From Consotaella salsifontis (lineage in GTDB: Bacteria; Pseudomonadota; Alphaproteobacteria; Rhizobiales; Rhizobiaceae): 64,000 bases of DNA. This document shows positions 42,712 to 51,217 of this stretch, in pieces. The stretch spans positions 124,001-188,000 of the forward strand of contig NZ_FUXL01000004.1 of the NCBI RefSeq assembly GCF_900167365.1. The letters are read 5' to 3'. Below the pieces are notes generated by a model. That model had not been told where the DNA came from, did not search any database, and worked only from the letters and a program-made list of their open reading frames with translations. The translations under genes and the position numbers were made by a program. Every line of letters starts with the position of its first letter. The first letter of the stretch is position 1.

Positions 42712-43530
42712 TCAGCTGGATTTGCGTGCGATCACCAGATGACCGGGCACCGGCTCGCCCTGCTCGAGCCGCACCGTGATCGGCTCCAGGGAAAGAATCT
42801 CGAACCCGTGAGCGCCGAGACGGTCGCGCACATAGCCCTCGCCATGGGCAAAGCGCTGATGGGCACCCACCTTGAAGCCCTGCGGCGGCAGCATCGCATC
42901 CGGCAGCGTCTCGGATGAAAAGCCGAAGACACCGCGCCCGGTCAGCCGCCGCGCCGCGCCGGCAAACAAGCCATCGAGCCCGCCGAGATAGGGCAGAACA
43001 TCGGTGGCGACGATGAGATCCCAGGGCGCTTCCTCGTCGCACTCTTCCAGAAAGCCGACAGCATCGCCAATGAACAGTTCGTCGTAGACGTCCTTCTCGT
43101 GCGCCGCCTCGACCATCTTCTCGGAAAGATCGACGCCGGCGATCTCTGCGCAACGATCGCGCAGGATCTCGCCCGCGAGCCCCGTGCCACATCCGAGGTC
43201 GAGCGCGCGCAAGAAGAGCCCCGGAACGAGCTCGCCGAGCCGGACGCCAAGCAATCCCGGCACGCCGTAACCCAGCTGCCGCACGAGAATGTCCTCGAAA
43301 TCTTCGGCATGCTGATCGAAGAGTGTGGCGACGTAAGCTTCCGGCGCACGCTCGGGGGTCTCGCCGATCCCCATCGAGGCCAGTCGCACGGCCGCACCGC
43401 CATGATCGTCCGGATCGAGAGCGAGGCAGCGACGATATCCCGCCTCAGCGTCTTGAAGCCGCCCCGCCTTTTCGGCGGCAAGAGCATCGTTATAGGCGGC
43501 GGCGAGCGCTTCCTCATCGATTTGCGGCAT
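42712..43530 (-). CDS. TPR-methyltransferase (SAM-dependent)
   Basis: The 272-residue product has an N-terminal tetratricopeptide-like helical pair (AAAYNDALAAEKAGRLQDAE, YRRCLALDPDDHGGAAVRL) and a class I methyltransferase domain with LRALDLGCGTGLAGEILR (motif I), IAGVDLSEKMVEAA, and PWDLIVATDVLPYLGGLD. The same architecture occurs in rhizobial proteins annotated as contractile or biotin-like methyltransferases; substrate unknown. ATG at 43530 follows GGAGACAAG; ATG at 43569 is an alternative. It is divergent from cspA. Confidence 0.85.
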   Translation of the reverse strand: MPQIDEEALAAAYNDALAAEKAGRLQDAEAGYRRCLALDPDDHGGAAVRLASMGIGETPERAPEAYVATLFDQHAEDFEDILVRQLGYGVPGLLGVRLGELVPGLFLRALDLGCGTGLAGEILRDRCAEIAGVDLSEKMVEAAHEKDVYDELFIGDAVGFLEECDEEAPWDLIVATDVLPYLGGLDGLFAGAARRLTGRGVFGFSSETLPDAMLPPQGFKVGAHQRFAHGEGYVRDRLGAHGFEILSLEPITVRLEQGEPVPGHLVIARKSS

Positions 43531-43905
43531 CTTCTTGTCTCCGAGCACCTCTGGCCAGCTTTGCGTCAAGCCAATGAACCAGCTCGACCACTCCTGTCAA
43601 ACGCCTGAAAAACAAGCCGTTGTTGCTGTCCCTGAACTGCCTGTGCCCGGGGCCATCAAAGGAATGTTCACATATGTGAAAACTTTCACTTGCAAATCGA
43701 AAGCAGAAATAGCAATCATTTGAGTGTTCGGGCAATTTCGCGAACGCGGTGAGACTGGAAGACTGGCGGATCGGGGACGCTGATAACCTCCGGGCGGATG
43801 TGAAAACACCCGCGATTGAACGGCTCCTTTCCTTGCAATTCAAGACTTGCCTGCCACAGCCGCCGCGAGGCGGAAACATGATAGCCGAAGGGAAAGGACT
43901 CCCAT
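43531..43905. other. Divergent intergenic region upstream of cspA
   Basis: The 375 bases contain no convincing gene. An AT-rich part (43660-43735) holds a perfect 14-bp palindrome TTCACATATGTGAA (43667-43680), followed by a second imperfect inverted repeat (CTTTC...GAAAG). The 3' part forms the cspA leader with a GCCGCCGCGAGGCGG-type hairpin near 43860. Long structured leaders are usual for csp mRNAs. Confidence 0.5.
43667..43680. promoter_or_regulatory. Palindromic operator-like site
   Basis: TTCACATATGTGAA is a perfect 14-bp palindrome, 137 bases from the methyltransferase start and 226 bases from cspA. It is next to CTTTCACTTGCAAATCGAAAG, an imperfect repeat. Both could bind a dimeric regulator. 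Confidence 0.4.
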
Positions 43906-44121
43906 ATGTCGCAGACCGGTACGGTCAAATTCTTCAACACCGAGAAGGGCTTCGGGTTCATCAAGCCTGACAACGGTGGCGCTGACATCTTCGTGCATAT
44001 TTCGGCCGTTCAGGCTTCGGGTCTTCCGGGGCTGACGGAAAACCAGAAAGTCGCCTACGACACCGAGCCGGACAAGCGCGGCAAGGGACCGAAGGCAGTC
44101 AATCTGGAAGTCACGGGCTAA
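43906..44121 (+). CDS. cspA: Cold shock protein CspA family
   Basis: The 71-residue single cold-shock domain protein binds single-stranded nucleic acid. RNP1 is KGFGFIKPD and RNP2 is DIFVHISAVQ. The C-terminal part is KRGKGPKAVNLEVT, typical of alphaproteobacterial CspA. It acts as an RNA chaperone in the cytoplasm. ATG at 43906 follows a purine-rich AAGGGAAAGGACTCCC site. It has a long leader, as usual. Confidence 0.95.
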   Translation: MSQTGTVKFFNTEKGFGFIKPDNGGADIFVHISAVQASGLPGLTENQKVAYDTEPDKRGKGPKAVNLEVTG

Positions 44122-44211
44122 TCCCCCGCAGCGCCTCGCGCGCTGATTCGCACAACTCATTGTCGCGACCAGCTCGTGCCGGCCGCGCGTTTTTCCTTGC
44201 TGGCTGTTTGA

Positions 44212-44304
44212 ACACCTTCCTTGGAGGTGTCTCAATCGAGCATTCGGCACAGGCTCCAGGTATCGCACCTTGGAGGACCCGCAGGGATTCCGGCGGGTCT
44301 TTTT
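44212..44304 (+). ncRNA. Candidate small RNA or cspA 3' end with terminator
   Basis: ACACCT (44212-44217) and AGGTGT (44225-44230) form a hairpin with a TCCTTGG loop, and 46 bases later GACCCGC (44276-44282) and GCGGGTC (44293-44299) form a terminator followed by T at 44300-44304. The segment is 90 bases past cspA. It could be a short independent RNA or the end of a long cspA transcript. No promoter was identified. Confidence 0.4.
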
Positions 44305-45130
44305 CACGTTTGAGGCCCGGCGAGACCGTTTTTTCCAGTGGGCCGACGGCCGGCAGATGAACGGACGGCCGGATGTGGCGATCGGGTCGGTTTGGAGAGG
44401 GGTTCTGGCTCGCTTCATCTCGCACATGGCAGGCGAGCAACCCGCAGTCGATCACACAATTGCAAGTCGCCAAGATGCGGCAAGACCAAGCGACAGCTTC
44501 AATGTTATATCTATACCTTATTAATTGTTCCGCTGTTCCCCATGCTTACCACGCCACGAGCCCGAGCCGACATGGTGACAGCTTCGGCGCTCTTCCTTAA
44601 TTTACGCGGATTCCGGGTCCCTCATCCACTTGGCTCTCGCGTTATGAGGCGTCCGGCTCAACCGCGCCGGGGCCGCCAGTCATGCGGGGAAACTCGACCG
44701 CGGCTCCTCACACGCCAGACGCTCGCCCCCCGCCGAAGTCTGGGTTCATCAACCTCCATGATTACGGCGCCGTAAATGAACACGACGTTGAAACAAGCGC
44801 CCAGCGGCCGATGGAGCGTTTACACCCCCAGCGGCACTTTCCATCGCCGTGTCGGTGGGTACGCTTTGCCGAGGCAAGGCTGGGCGAGGTTGAACGGTCT
44901 CAGGCGGCGCGCCCTCTCGCCGAATCGCCGAGCGTAGGATGCGCGCCAAAACGCGAGTACGCGCGATCGCCGCCGATCTTCTGGGCTCCCCTTCTCAAGA
45001 GCGGTGAATTCTTCCTTCGGCGTAGGCCCTGGTCCCTCGTCCAGGTCAGCAGTCGTGACGTCGGCAGGTAGACGCTCCCTGCGCGTTAACCTTTTCTTCA
45101 GCTATTGCTGGCCAGCCGCCCGGCCCCGCG
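44305..45130. other. Gene-poor region, no supported gene
   Basis: About 826 bases without a convincing gene. The short frames here lack ribosome sites and are basic, low-complexity. A lower-GC patch with TGTTATATCTATACC lies near 44503. A perfect palindrome TTACGGCGCCGTAA lies at 44762-44775. TTAA-containing motifs rise toward the right end. Confidence 0.4.
44762..44775. promoter_or_regulatory. Perfect 14-bp palindrome in gene-free region
   Basis: TTACGGCGCCGTAA, perfect 14-bp. Operator-like; no gene within 390 bases. Confidence 0.35.
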
Positions 45131-45156
45131 TTAAGTCGAGGTTAACAAAGGCTTAA
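45131..45156. promoter_or_regulatory. Two overlapping CtrA-type boxes (TTAA-N7-TTAA-N7-TTAA)
   Basis: TTAA occurs at 45131-45134, 45142-45145 and 45153-45156 with exactly 7 bases between each. This makes two tandem matches to the CtrA full-site consensus. A further TTAA lies at 45086-45089. The array ends 16 bases before the ATG at 45173, so CtrA could repress, or the true start may be downstream. Confidence 0.65.
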
Positions 45157-45172
45157 CACGGCGGGTGCTGAC

Positions 45173-46039
45173 ATGTTTCGGATTTCCGCTGCCGTCATGG
45201 CCACGGCGGCTGCGCTTTCCCTCTCCCTCGTCCTGGCGGGCGCGGTCACGGCTCATGCCGAGGGCTTCAGCTCTCGCAGCAGCGCATCGGTCCACCACGG
45301 AAGAACGGTCGAGCGCCATCCCCTGCCCCGGTTCGCCCGACGTGGCGGCACAGCCATCTCCGACCTGCCGGCCTATCGCGATCTGCCCCATGCGGAGATC
45401 GCCTTTCGGCCGCACGGCTCCTTTGTCTCGATCCATCGCCGCCCCCCAAGCGCAAATCCGTTTGAGAGCCCGATCGTGATCATCGAAGACAGGAATCCAG
45501 CCGAAGCCGGCATCGCCTATCGCGGTGTCGACGAGGGCGACTGGACCCCGGCCTCGCTCGGCGCCCTGCCCCTCGAAGCCCCGTCGGCTCGCCCGCGGGC
45601 GACCCTTGGTCCCAAGATCATCGACGTCGAGACGGCGCGCCTGGATCGCAAACCGATCGGCCCGTCGGGCATCGACGTGATCGAGGCGGGCGGCGCCCGC
45701 ATCATACGAATCGCGCCGGAATACAAGCACGACGCCAGGGTTGCCAGTATTACGGCAACGCCATCGGAGGCGCGGCAGCCTCCGGTTCCGGCTCCCGTCG
45801 TGCGCAACACGCCATTGCCCCGCCCCTATACGCCGCCGAGGCAGGCGAAAGCTCCGTCAGCGACCATCGCGACCGAGAAACCAGCTGCCGCTGAAACGGC
45901 TAGGAAAGAGGAAACCTGGATCGAGCCCTGGTCAAACGCCTGGCGCGAGCAGTGTGCGAAAGCCTACCCCAGCTTTGATCCCGATCTCGGCACCTATCGC
46001 GCCGGAGACGGCCGCCGCCGCTTCTGCACCGGCGTCTGA
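45173..46039 (+). CDS. Secreted protein with BA14K-like C-terminus
   Basis: The 288-residue product has a signal peptide (MATAAALSLSLVLAGAVTAHA-EG). The middle is Arg/Pro-rich with segments VETARLDRKPIGPSGIDVIE and ARIIRIAPEYK. The C-terminus WREQCAKAYPSFDPDLGTYR and GDGRRRFC match the BA14K motif (CAxRYxSFDPxTGTYxxxDGRRxxC) of a Brucella immunoreactive lectin-like protein. A surface or adhesion role is inferred. ATG at 45173 is used; ATG at 45197 is a downstream alternative. CtrA-like boxes precede it. Confidence 0.7.
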   Translation: MFRISAAVMATAAALSLSLVLAGAVTAHAEGFSSRSSASVHHGRTVERHPLPRFARRGGTAISDLPAYRDLPHAEIAFRPHGSFVSIHRRPPSANPFESPIVIIEDRNPAEAGIAYRGVDEGDWTPASLGALPLEAPSARPRATLGPKIIDVETARLDRKPIGPSGIDVIEAGGARIIRIAPEYKHDARVASITATPSEARQPPVPAPVVRNTPLPRPYTPPRQAKAPSATIATEKPAAAETARKEETWIEPWSNAWREQCAKAYPSFDPDLGTYRAGDGRRRFCTGV

Positions 46040-46068
46040 GCCGAGGCAGGCCGAAACCGAGGCAAAGG

Positions 46069-46710
46069 TCAGATGAGGAAGGGGTTGCTGCGGCGTTCCT
46101 CGCCGAGCCGACCACCCGGCCCGTGGCCGCAGATGAAGCCGATATCATCGCCAAGCGGCAGAACCTTCCCCTTGATGGAGGCGATCAGCGTCGCGTGGTC
46201 GCCGCCCGGCAGATCCGTGCGTCCGATCGAGCCGGAGAACAGAACGTCTCCCGCATGAAGGAAGCCGGCCTGCCGGTTGAAGAACACCACGTGCCCCGGC
46301 GCGTGACCGGGGCAGTGAAGCACCTCGAAGACGTGGTCCGCGAAACCGACCGTCTCGCCCTCGTCGAGCCAGCGATCCGGGAGCACGTTGCGGTATCCGG
46401 CGCCGACGCCGAACATCCTCGCCTGCTCCTCGATGCTATCCAGAAGGAAACGATCGGCCTCATGCGGCCCGATGATATCGACGCCGAGCCGTTCCTTGAG
46501 ATCGGCCGCGCCGCCGGCATGATCGATGTGGCCATGGGTGAGCCAGATCGCCTGGACGGAGACGCCGGCGCTCTCGATCGCGTCCTCGATCCGCTCGACG
46601 TCGCCGCCCGGATCGACGATGACGCCGACCTTCTCGTCTTCGTCGAAGAGGAGGCAGCAGTTCTGCTGAAACGGCGTCACCGGAATGATATGGCCGTTGA
46701 GCCGCCCCAT
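46069..46710 (-). CDS. MBL-fold metallo-hydrolase
   Basis: The 213-residue protein has the metallo-beta-lactamase zinc motif HGHIDH at residues 59-64 in WLTHGHIDHAGG, then LHCPGHAPGHVVF, HAGDVLFSGSIGRTDLPGG and the last His in FICGHGPGG. It starts NGHIIPVTPFQQNCCLLFD, the pattern of the glyoxalase II-like YcbL group. A hydrolase of a thioester or other ester is likely; the substrate is unknown. It converges on the BA14K-like gene. Confidence 0.9.
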   Translation of the reverse strand: MGRLNGHIIPVTPFQQNCCLLFDEDEKVGVIVDPGGDVERIEDAIESAGVSVQAIWLTHGHIDHAGGAADLKERLGVDIIGPHEADRFLLDSIEEQARMFGVGAGYRNVLPDRWLDEGETVGFADHVFEVLHCPGHAPGHVVFFNRQAGFLHAGDVLFSGSIGRTDLPGGDHATLIASIKGKVLPLGDDIGFICGHGPGGRLGEERRSNPFLI

Positions 46711-46740
46711 CGCTGCCTCCTTCGAAGTTCTTCGGTCTGG

Positions 46741-47643
46741 CTACTCCGCCGCCTCGGCCGTGGCAAGCTTCGGCGTGACCTCGGCCGTATAGGCCTCCAT
46801 CATCTTGCGGCACATCTCGCCCGGCGTGAAGCGGTGCGGCCCGATCTCGGAGACCGGCGTCACCTCGGCGGCGGTGCCGGTCAGCCAGCACTCCGTGAAG
46901 CTATCCAGCTCCTCGGGAAGGATCGCCCGCTCCTGAACCTCGATGCCGCGCTCGCGCGCGAGCCGGATCACCGTCTGGCGCGTAATGCCGTTGAGGAAGC
47001 AGTCGGCTTCCGGCGTGTGGATGACGCCGTCCTTGGCAAAGAAGATGTTGGCGCTCGTCGCCTCGGCGACACGGCCGCGCCAGTCCAGCATCATGGCGTC
47101 GGAATAGCCCTTGGCCTCGGCCGCGTGCTTGGAGATGGTGCAGATCATGTAGAGGCCGGCGGCCTTGGCGCGCGAGGGTGCCGTCTTGGGATCGGGACGG
47201 CGGTACTCGGCCATGTCGAGACGAATGCCCTTCATCCGCTGCTCGATGGAGCCGTAGTAGCTCGGCCACTCCCAGATGGCGATGGCGAGATTGATGCGGT
47301 TGTGCTGGGCCGAGACGCCCATCATCTCGCTGCCGCGCCAGGCAACCGGGCGCACATAGGCGTCGGTAAAGCCCTGCCGCTTGAGAAGCTCGTTGCAGGC
47401 TTCATCGATCTCGTCAGCCGAGTAGGGAATCTGGAAGCCCAGCGCGCGGCCCGAGGCAATCAGGCGCTCGGTGTGAGCGCGAAGCTCGAAAATTCGCCCG
47501 CCATACGCCTTCTCGCCCTCGAATACCGCACTGGCGTAGTGCAGCCCGTGGGTGAGCACATGGATCTTGGCGTCCTTCCAGGGGACGAATTCGCCGTTGA
47601 ACCAGATCTGTCCGTCGAGTTGATCGAATGGAACGCTGTTCAT
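46741..47643 (-). CDS. ilvE: Branched-chain amino acid aminotransferase IlvE
   Basis: The 300-residue fold type IV PLP enzyme catalyses the last step of Val, Leu and Ile synthesis. The N-terminal FDQLDGQIWFNGEFVPW and HVLTHGLHYASAVFEG are typical, the PLP lysine is K160 in SRAKAAGLYMICTIS, and LDWRGRVAEATSANIFF and FTECWLTGTAAEVTPV follow. ATG at 47643 is used; the frame upstream to 47733 is not protein-like. It is divergent from petP. Confidence 0.94.
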   Translation of the reverse strand: MNSVPFDQLDGQIWFNGEFVPWKDAKIHVLTHGLHYASAVFEGEKAYGGRIFELRAHTERLIASGRALGFQIPYSADEIDEACNELLKRQGFTDAYVRPVAWRGSEMMGVSAQHNRINLAIAIWEWPSYYGSIEQRMKGIRLDMAEYRRPDPKTAPSRAKAAGLYMICTISKHAAEAKGYSDAMMLDWRGRVAEATSANIFFAKDGVIHTPEADCFLNGITRQTVIRLARERGIEVQERAILPEELDSFTECWLTGTAAEVTPVSEIGPHRFTPGEMCRKMMEAYTAEVTPKLATAEAAE

Positions 47644-47768
47644 CGTTTTACCGCGCTTTACGCGCTCTCCTTGTCGCGAGGGTCTGCCGGGCCCAGGAAG
47701 GCCTGTTCCATCAGACGGCATTCGGTGTAACAATGATCGGGATATACGTCAACCGTACTGACCTATTT

Positions 47769-48338
47769 ATGGAAGCTCCCCTCAATCAGCCCACCCCCGC
47801 ACCCACCGGCGATGCCGACGTGGTAAGAGAGCCCCTGACTTCGGACGGGCCGATCGACTTCACGCTGATCGAACTCCTGTTCTTCAGCTACCGGGAGTTT
47901 ACCGCCGACGCCGACATGCTGCTCGAACGCTATCATTTCGGGCGCGCGCACCATCGCGTCCTGCATTTCGTCAACCGCGATCCCGGCATGACCATTGCCG
48001 ATCTGCTCGATCTCCTCCAGATCACCAAGCAGTCGCTGTCGCGGGTGCTGCGCCAGTTGATCGAAGGCGGCTTCGTGACGCAGCAGGCGGGAACCGACGA
48101 CCGGCGCCAGCGCCACCTTTACCCCACGCCCGCCGGGCGCGCCTTGACGCTGGAGCTCTCCCGCGCTCAAGTCCGCCTGATCGAGGCGGCGAAAAAGGCG
48201 AGCGTGGCCTCGCACGAAGGGTTCGACATCGCCTCCGTGGCCGAGTTCCTGTTCCAGATGGCCATGGAGAGCGGATCGACACGGCGCTGGTACAAGAAGC
48301 AGGGAATCGGCGGAAAGGCATGCTATGACCCTGGCTGA
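47769..48338 (+). CDS. petP: MarR family regulator, PetP-like
   Basis: The 189-residue protein has a MarR winged helix: LLERYHFGRAHHRVLHFVNR, MTIADLLDLLQITKQSLSRVLRQLIEGGFV and DDRRQRHLYPTPAGRALTLE. The order ilvE, MarR, OmpR-type regulator, histidine kinase is conserved in many Hyphomicrobiales, and the MarR-OmpR pair is homologous to PetP-PetR of Rhodobacter. ATG at 47769 fits family length; the frame goes up to 47628 across the divergent promoter region. There is no strong ribosome site. It overlaps petR by 14 bases. Confidence 0.85.
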   Translation: MEAPLNQPTPAPTGDADVVREPLTSDGPIDFTLIELLFFSYREFTADADMLLERYHFGRAHHRVLHFVNRDPGMTIADLLDLLQITKQSLSRVLRQLIEGGFVTQQAGTDDRRQRHLYPTPAGRALTLELSRAQVRLIEAAKKASVASHEGFDIASVAEFLFQMAMESGSTRRWYKKQGIGGKACYDPG

Positions 48339-49047
48339 GGACGACATCGAGCCGACACAGAGCGCTCTCGACGACGCGCCGCACCTGCTCGTCATCGATG
48401 ACGACCGGCGCATTCGCACCCTCTTGTCGCGCTTCCTCTCCGAACGCTCCTTTCGCGTATCCACGGCAAGCGATGCCGCCGAGGCCAGGAAGATCCTCGC
48501 GGGGCTCCACTTCGACCTGCTGGTCGTCGACGTGATGATGCCGGGCGAAAGCGGGCTCGACCTGGTCAAAAGCCTTTCCGGCAAGATCGAAACGCCGATC
48601 CTCATGCTCACCGCGCGTTCAGAGACGGAGCAGCGCATCGAGGGTCTCGAGGCGGGGGCCGACGACTATCTGCCCAAGCCGTTCGATCCACGCGAGCTGC
48701 TGCTGCGGATCAACAACATCCTCAAGCGAGGGTCGCAGACCCCCATTCAGAAGGTCGAGCATGTTCGCTTCGGGCCATTCGCCTTTTCGCTGTCGCGGCG
48801 CGAATTGAAGCGCGGCAACGAGCTGATCCGCCTGACCGAGCGCGAGCAGGAGATCATGATGCAGTTTGCCGAAAAGGCGGGTGAGACGATCCCTCGCCAC
48901 CTCCTTTTGACGGCGGACGGAGAGGTCGGGGAACGGACGGTCGACGTCCAGATCAACCGACTGCGGCGGAAAATCGAGGCCGATCCGGCCAATCCGCTTT
49001 GGTTGCAGACGGTGCGCGGCATCGGCTACCGCCTCAACATAGACTGA
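48325..49047 (+). CDS. petR: OmpR-type response regulator, PetR-like
   Basis: The 240-residue regulator has a receiver domain with acidic pocket LLVIDDDRRI, phospho-acceptor D69 in LLVVDVMMPGESG, LTAR switch Thr and LPKPFDPREL Lys. The C-terminal winged helix has VHVRFGPFAFSL-like strands, LTEREQEIMMQF and RTVDVQINRLRRKIE. The partner kinase is next to it. In Rhodobacter PetR is needed for growth and lies beside the bc1 genes; here the regulon is unknown. Confidence 0.93.
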   Translation: MTLAEDDIEPTQSALDDAPHLLVIDDDRRIRTLLSRFLSERSFRVSTASDAAEARKILAGLHFDLLVVDVMMPGESGLDLVKSLSGKIETPILMLTARSETEQRIEGLEAGADDYLPKPFDPRELLLRINNILKRGSQTPIQKVEHVRFGPFAFSLSRRELKRGNELIRLTEREQEIMMQFAEKAGETIPRHLLLTADGEVGERTVDVQINRLRRKIEADPANPLWLQTVRGIGYRLNID

Positions 49048-49060
49048 CGGACGAGGAAGC

Positions 49061-50500
49061 GTGGCAGCGTTCCTCGATCGGCTGAAGTCATATGCTCCGC
49101 CGCGGCGGTGGCCGCGCCGGAGCGACTTGCCGCGCTGGCGTCCGCCGAAGGTCAACATCTGGCGCGGGCCGCTGAGACATCTGCCTCGGCGATTGTCGCG
49201 ACTTTTGCCGAAGGGGCTTTATCCGCGATCGCTTATCATCATCATCGCGCCGATGGTGCTGCTCCAGTCGGTGGTCGCCTTCGTCTTCATGGAGCGCCAC
49301 TGGCAGACGGTGACGCAGCGCCTGTCCACCGCCGTCGTGCGGGATATCGCGGCCATCATCGACGTCATCGATACCTATCCGCAGGATGCCGATTTCGCGC
49401 AGGTGGTGCGGATCGCCCGGGAGCGGCTGGACCTCAACGTCGCCGTTCTGCCGCTGGAGGCGCTGCCCGCTCCGGCGCCCAAGCCGTTTTTCAACATTCT
49501 CGACGGAATTCTCAGCGAGGAGATCACCAAGCAGATCGCCCGCCCATTCTGGATCGACACGGTCGGCAATTCCAAATTGGTGGAAATCCGTATCCTCCTC
49601 GACCACAACATGTTGAGGGTCTTCGCGCGGCGCAATTCGGCCTATGCCTCCAATACCCATATCTTCCTGATCTGGATGGTCGGCACGTCGCTGGTGCTGC
49701 TCACCATCGCCATTCTCTTCCTTCGCAATCAGATCCGGCCGATCCAGAAGCTTGCCGAGGCGGCCGAGGGTTTTGGCCGCGGTCAGCCGATGCCGCCCGA
49801 CTTCAGGCCGCGCGGCGCCTCCGAGGTGCGGCGCGCCTCGCTCGCCTTCATCCAGATGCGCGACCGCATCGAGCGCCAGATCGAACAAAGAACGGCGATG
49901 CTCGCCGGCGTCAGTCATGACCTTCGCACAATCCTGACGCGCTTCCGCCTCCAGCTGGCCCTCGTCGGCAACGAGGAGGACCAGCGCGAGCTCAACGCCG
50001 ACGTCGACGAGATGCAGCGGATGCTGGAGGGCTACCTCGCCTTCGCCAAAGGCGAGGGGGAGGAGGATGTGGCGGAGATCGACCTTGAAGCCGTCTTCGC
50101 CCGCTTCGCGAGCGAGGCGAAGCTCAAGGAAAAGAAGCTCGAAACCGATATCGTCGGCGACCCGCGCATCGTCGCGCGGCCCGACGCCTTCGCCCGTCTT
50201 CTCGGCAACCTCGTCGCCAACGCCATGCGACACGGCGACCATGTCAGCGTCATCGCCAAGCATGAAGGGCGCTGGCTGACCATCACGGTGGAAGACGACG
50301 GACCGGGAATCGCGGCGGAGCAGCGCGAGGAGGTGTTCAAGCCTTTCGTGCGCCTCGATACAGCCCGCAACATCGATGCCGGCGGCACGGGGCTAGGCCT
50401 GTCCATCGCCCGCGATATCGCCCGCTCCCACGGCGGCGACATTCTCCTCTCCGACTCCGAGCTCGGCGGCCTCAGGGCCATGGTGCGAATTCCGGCATAG
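49061..50500 (+). CDS. EnvZ-like sensor histidine kinase, partner of PetR-like regulator
   Basis: The 479-residue protein has a basic N-terminus, a first helix (SLIIIIAPMVLLQSVVAFVF), a periplasmic part of about 115 residues, a second helix (IFLIWMVGTSLVLLTIAILFL), HAMP (NQIRPIQKLAEAAEGFGRG) and the kinase core. The phospho-acceptor is H286 in GVSHDLRTILTRF; the usual Pro after T is replaced by Ile. The ATPase domain has NLVANAMRHG, VEDDGPGI and GGTGLGLSIA. GTG start at 49061 after GAGGAAGC. It closes the petP-petR-kinase operon. Confidence 0.92.
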   Translation: MAAFLDRLKSYAPPRRWPRRSDLPRWRPPKVNIWRGPLRHLPRRLSRLLPKGLYPRSLIIIIAPMVLLQSVVAFVFMERHWQTVTQRLSTAVVRDIAAIIDVIDTYPQDADFAQVVRIARERLDLNVAVLPLEALPAPAPKPFFNILDGILSEEITKQIARPFWIDTVGNSKLVEIRILLDHNMLRVFARRNSAYASNTHIFLIWMVGTSLVLLTIAILFLRNQIRPIQKLAEAAEGFGRGQPMPPDFRPRGASEVRRASLAFIQMRDRIERQIEQRTAMLAGVSHDLRTILTRFRLQLALVGNEEDQRELNADVDEMQRMLEGYLAFAKGEGEEDVAEIDLEAVFARFASEAKLKEKKLETDIVGDPRIVARPDAFARLLGNLVANAMRHGDHVSVIAKHEGRWLTITVEDDGPGIAAEQREEVFKPFVRLDTARNIDAGGTGLGLSIARDIARSHGGDILLSDSELGGLRAMVRIPA

Positions 50501-50743
50501 CCACGCCATCGCTGGCCACGCTTGAGCCATGCCGCCGAATCCCGCAAAATGGCGAGCCACGTTAGCGTCAACCTGATGGACCTGAGCCACCCCTCAATGG
50601 CTGCGCTCAGCAGACGGCAGCGATGCCATCTTCGGTTATATGCAATTACCTGAAGTTGACGCGCAAGTTTCCAACAACCTAAGCCTGAAAAACAAGAAGG
50701 GAGCCCTACAGCTCTGATTCACTCATACTCGGCGGAGTAGTTC

Positions 50744-51217
50744 TTGCTCAAATCCGTATCTGCACATCTTGCCGTTGCGGCATCTCTCTTTTCGTCCTCC
50801 GCGTTGGCTGCAACCGGAACGATCACCTTCAGTGGCACCGTTGGCGCGGCATGCACACTCACGGTCGTCAATTCGAGCGGGACGATGACGGCCAGTTCCA
50901 CGATGCAGAGCCTCAGCTCGAAGAACCCCGGCGGGACTCCGGGCGTCGTCACAGTGACCACCACCGGCGGCGTCAATCTCAGCATCGATCCACCCGCCGG
51001 CATCACCGCTCCTGTCGGCGATGCGTCGACGACCACTTGGCTGCCGACCTACAGTGTCTCCGGGGCTTCCAACGTCGCGGAAACTTCGACGGCCAGTGCC
51101 TTGTCCGCCGCGGGCTCCAGTACGGTCAACGTCAACCTGACCGGCAGCAAGACAGGCGCGGCCACATTCGCGGCGGGTGCCTACGCGGCCACCCTCACCC
51201 TCCGCTGCGAACCATGA
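50744..51217 (+). CDS. Pilin-like secreted subunit 1
   Basis: The 157-residue protein has a signal peptide (VSAHLAVAASLFSSSALA-AT) and a Thr/Ser/Gly-rich beta-sandwich-like mature part. Two cysteines are placed like a pilin or spore-coat-U type disulfide: AACTLTVVNSSG near the start and TLTLRCEP at the end. It is a clear paralog of the subunit at 52086 (CT.VVNSSG, LS..NPGG). Start TTG at 50744 after GGCGGAG. It begins a four-gene cluster with the next gene overlapping by ATGA. No usher gene is present here. Confidence 0.7.
   Translation: MLKSVSAHLAVAASLFSSSALAATGTITFSGTVGAACTLTVVNSSGTMTASSTMQSLSSKNPGGTPGVVTVTTTGGVNLSIDPPAGITAPVGDASTTTWLPTYSVSGASNVAETSTASALSAAGSSTVNVNLTGSKTGAATFAAGAYAATLTLRCEP

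Noticed and set aside
44682-45071. 129-residue frame in the gene-poor region
   Set aside because: No ribosome site, no family and a random-looking composition.
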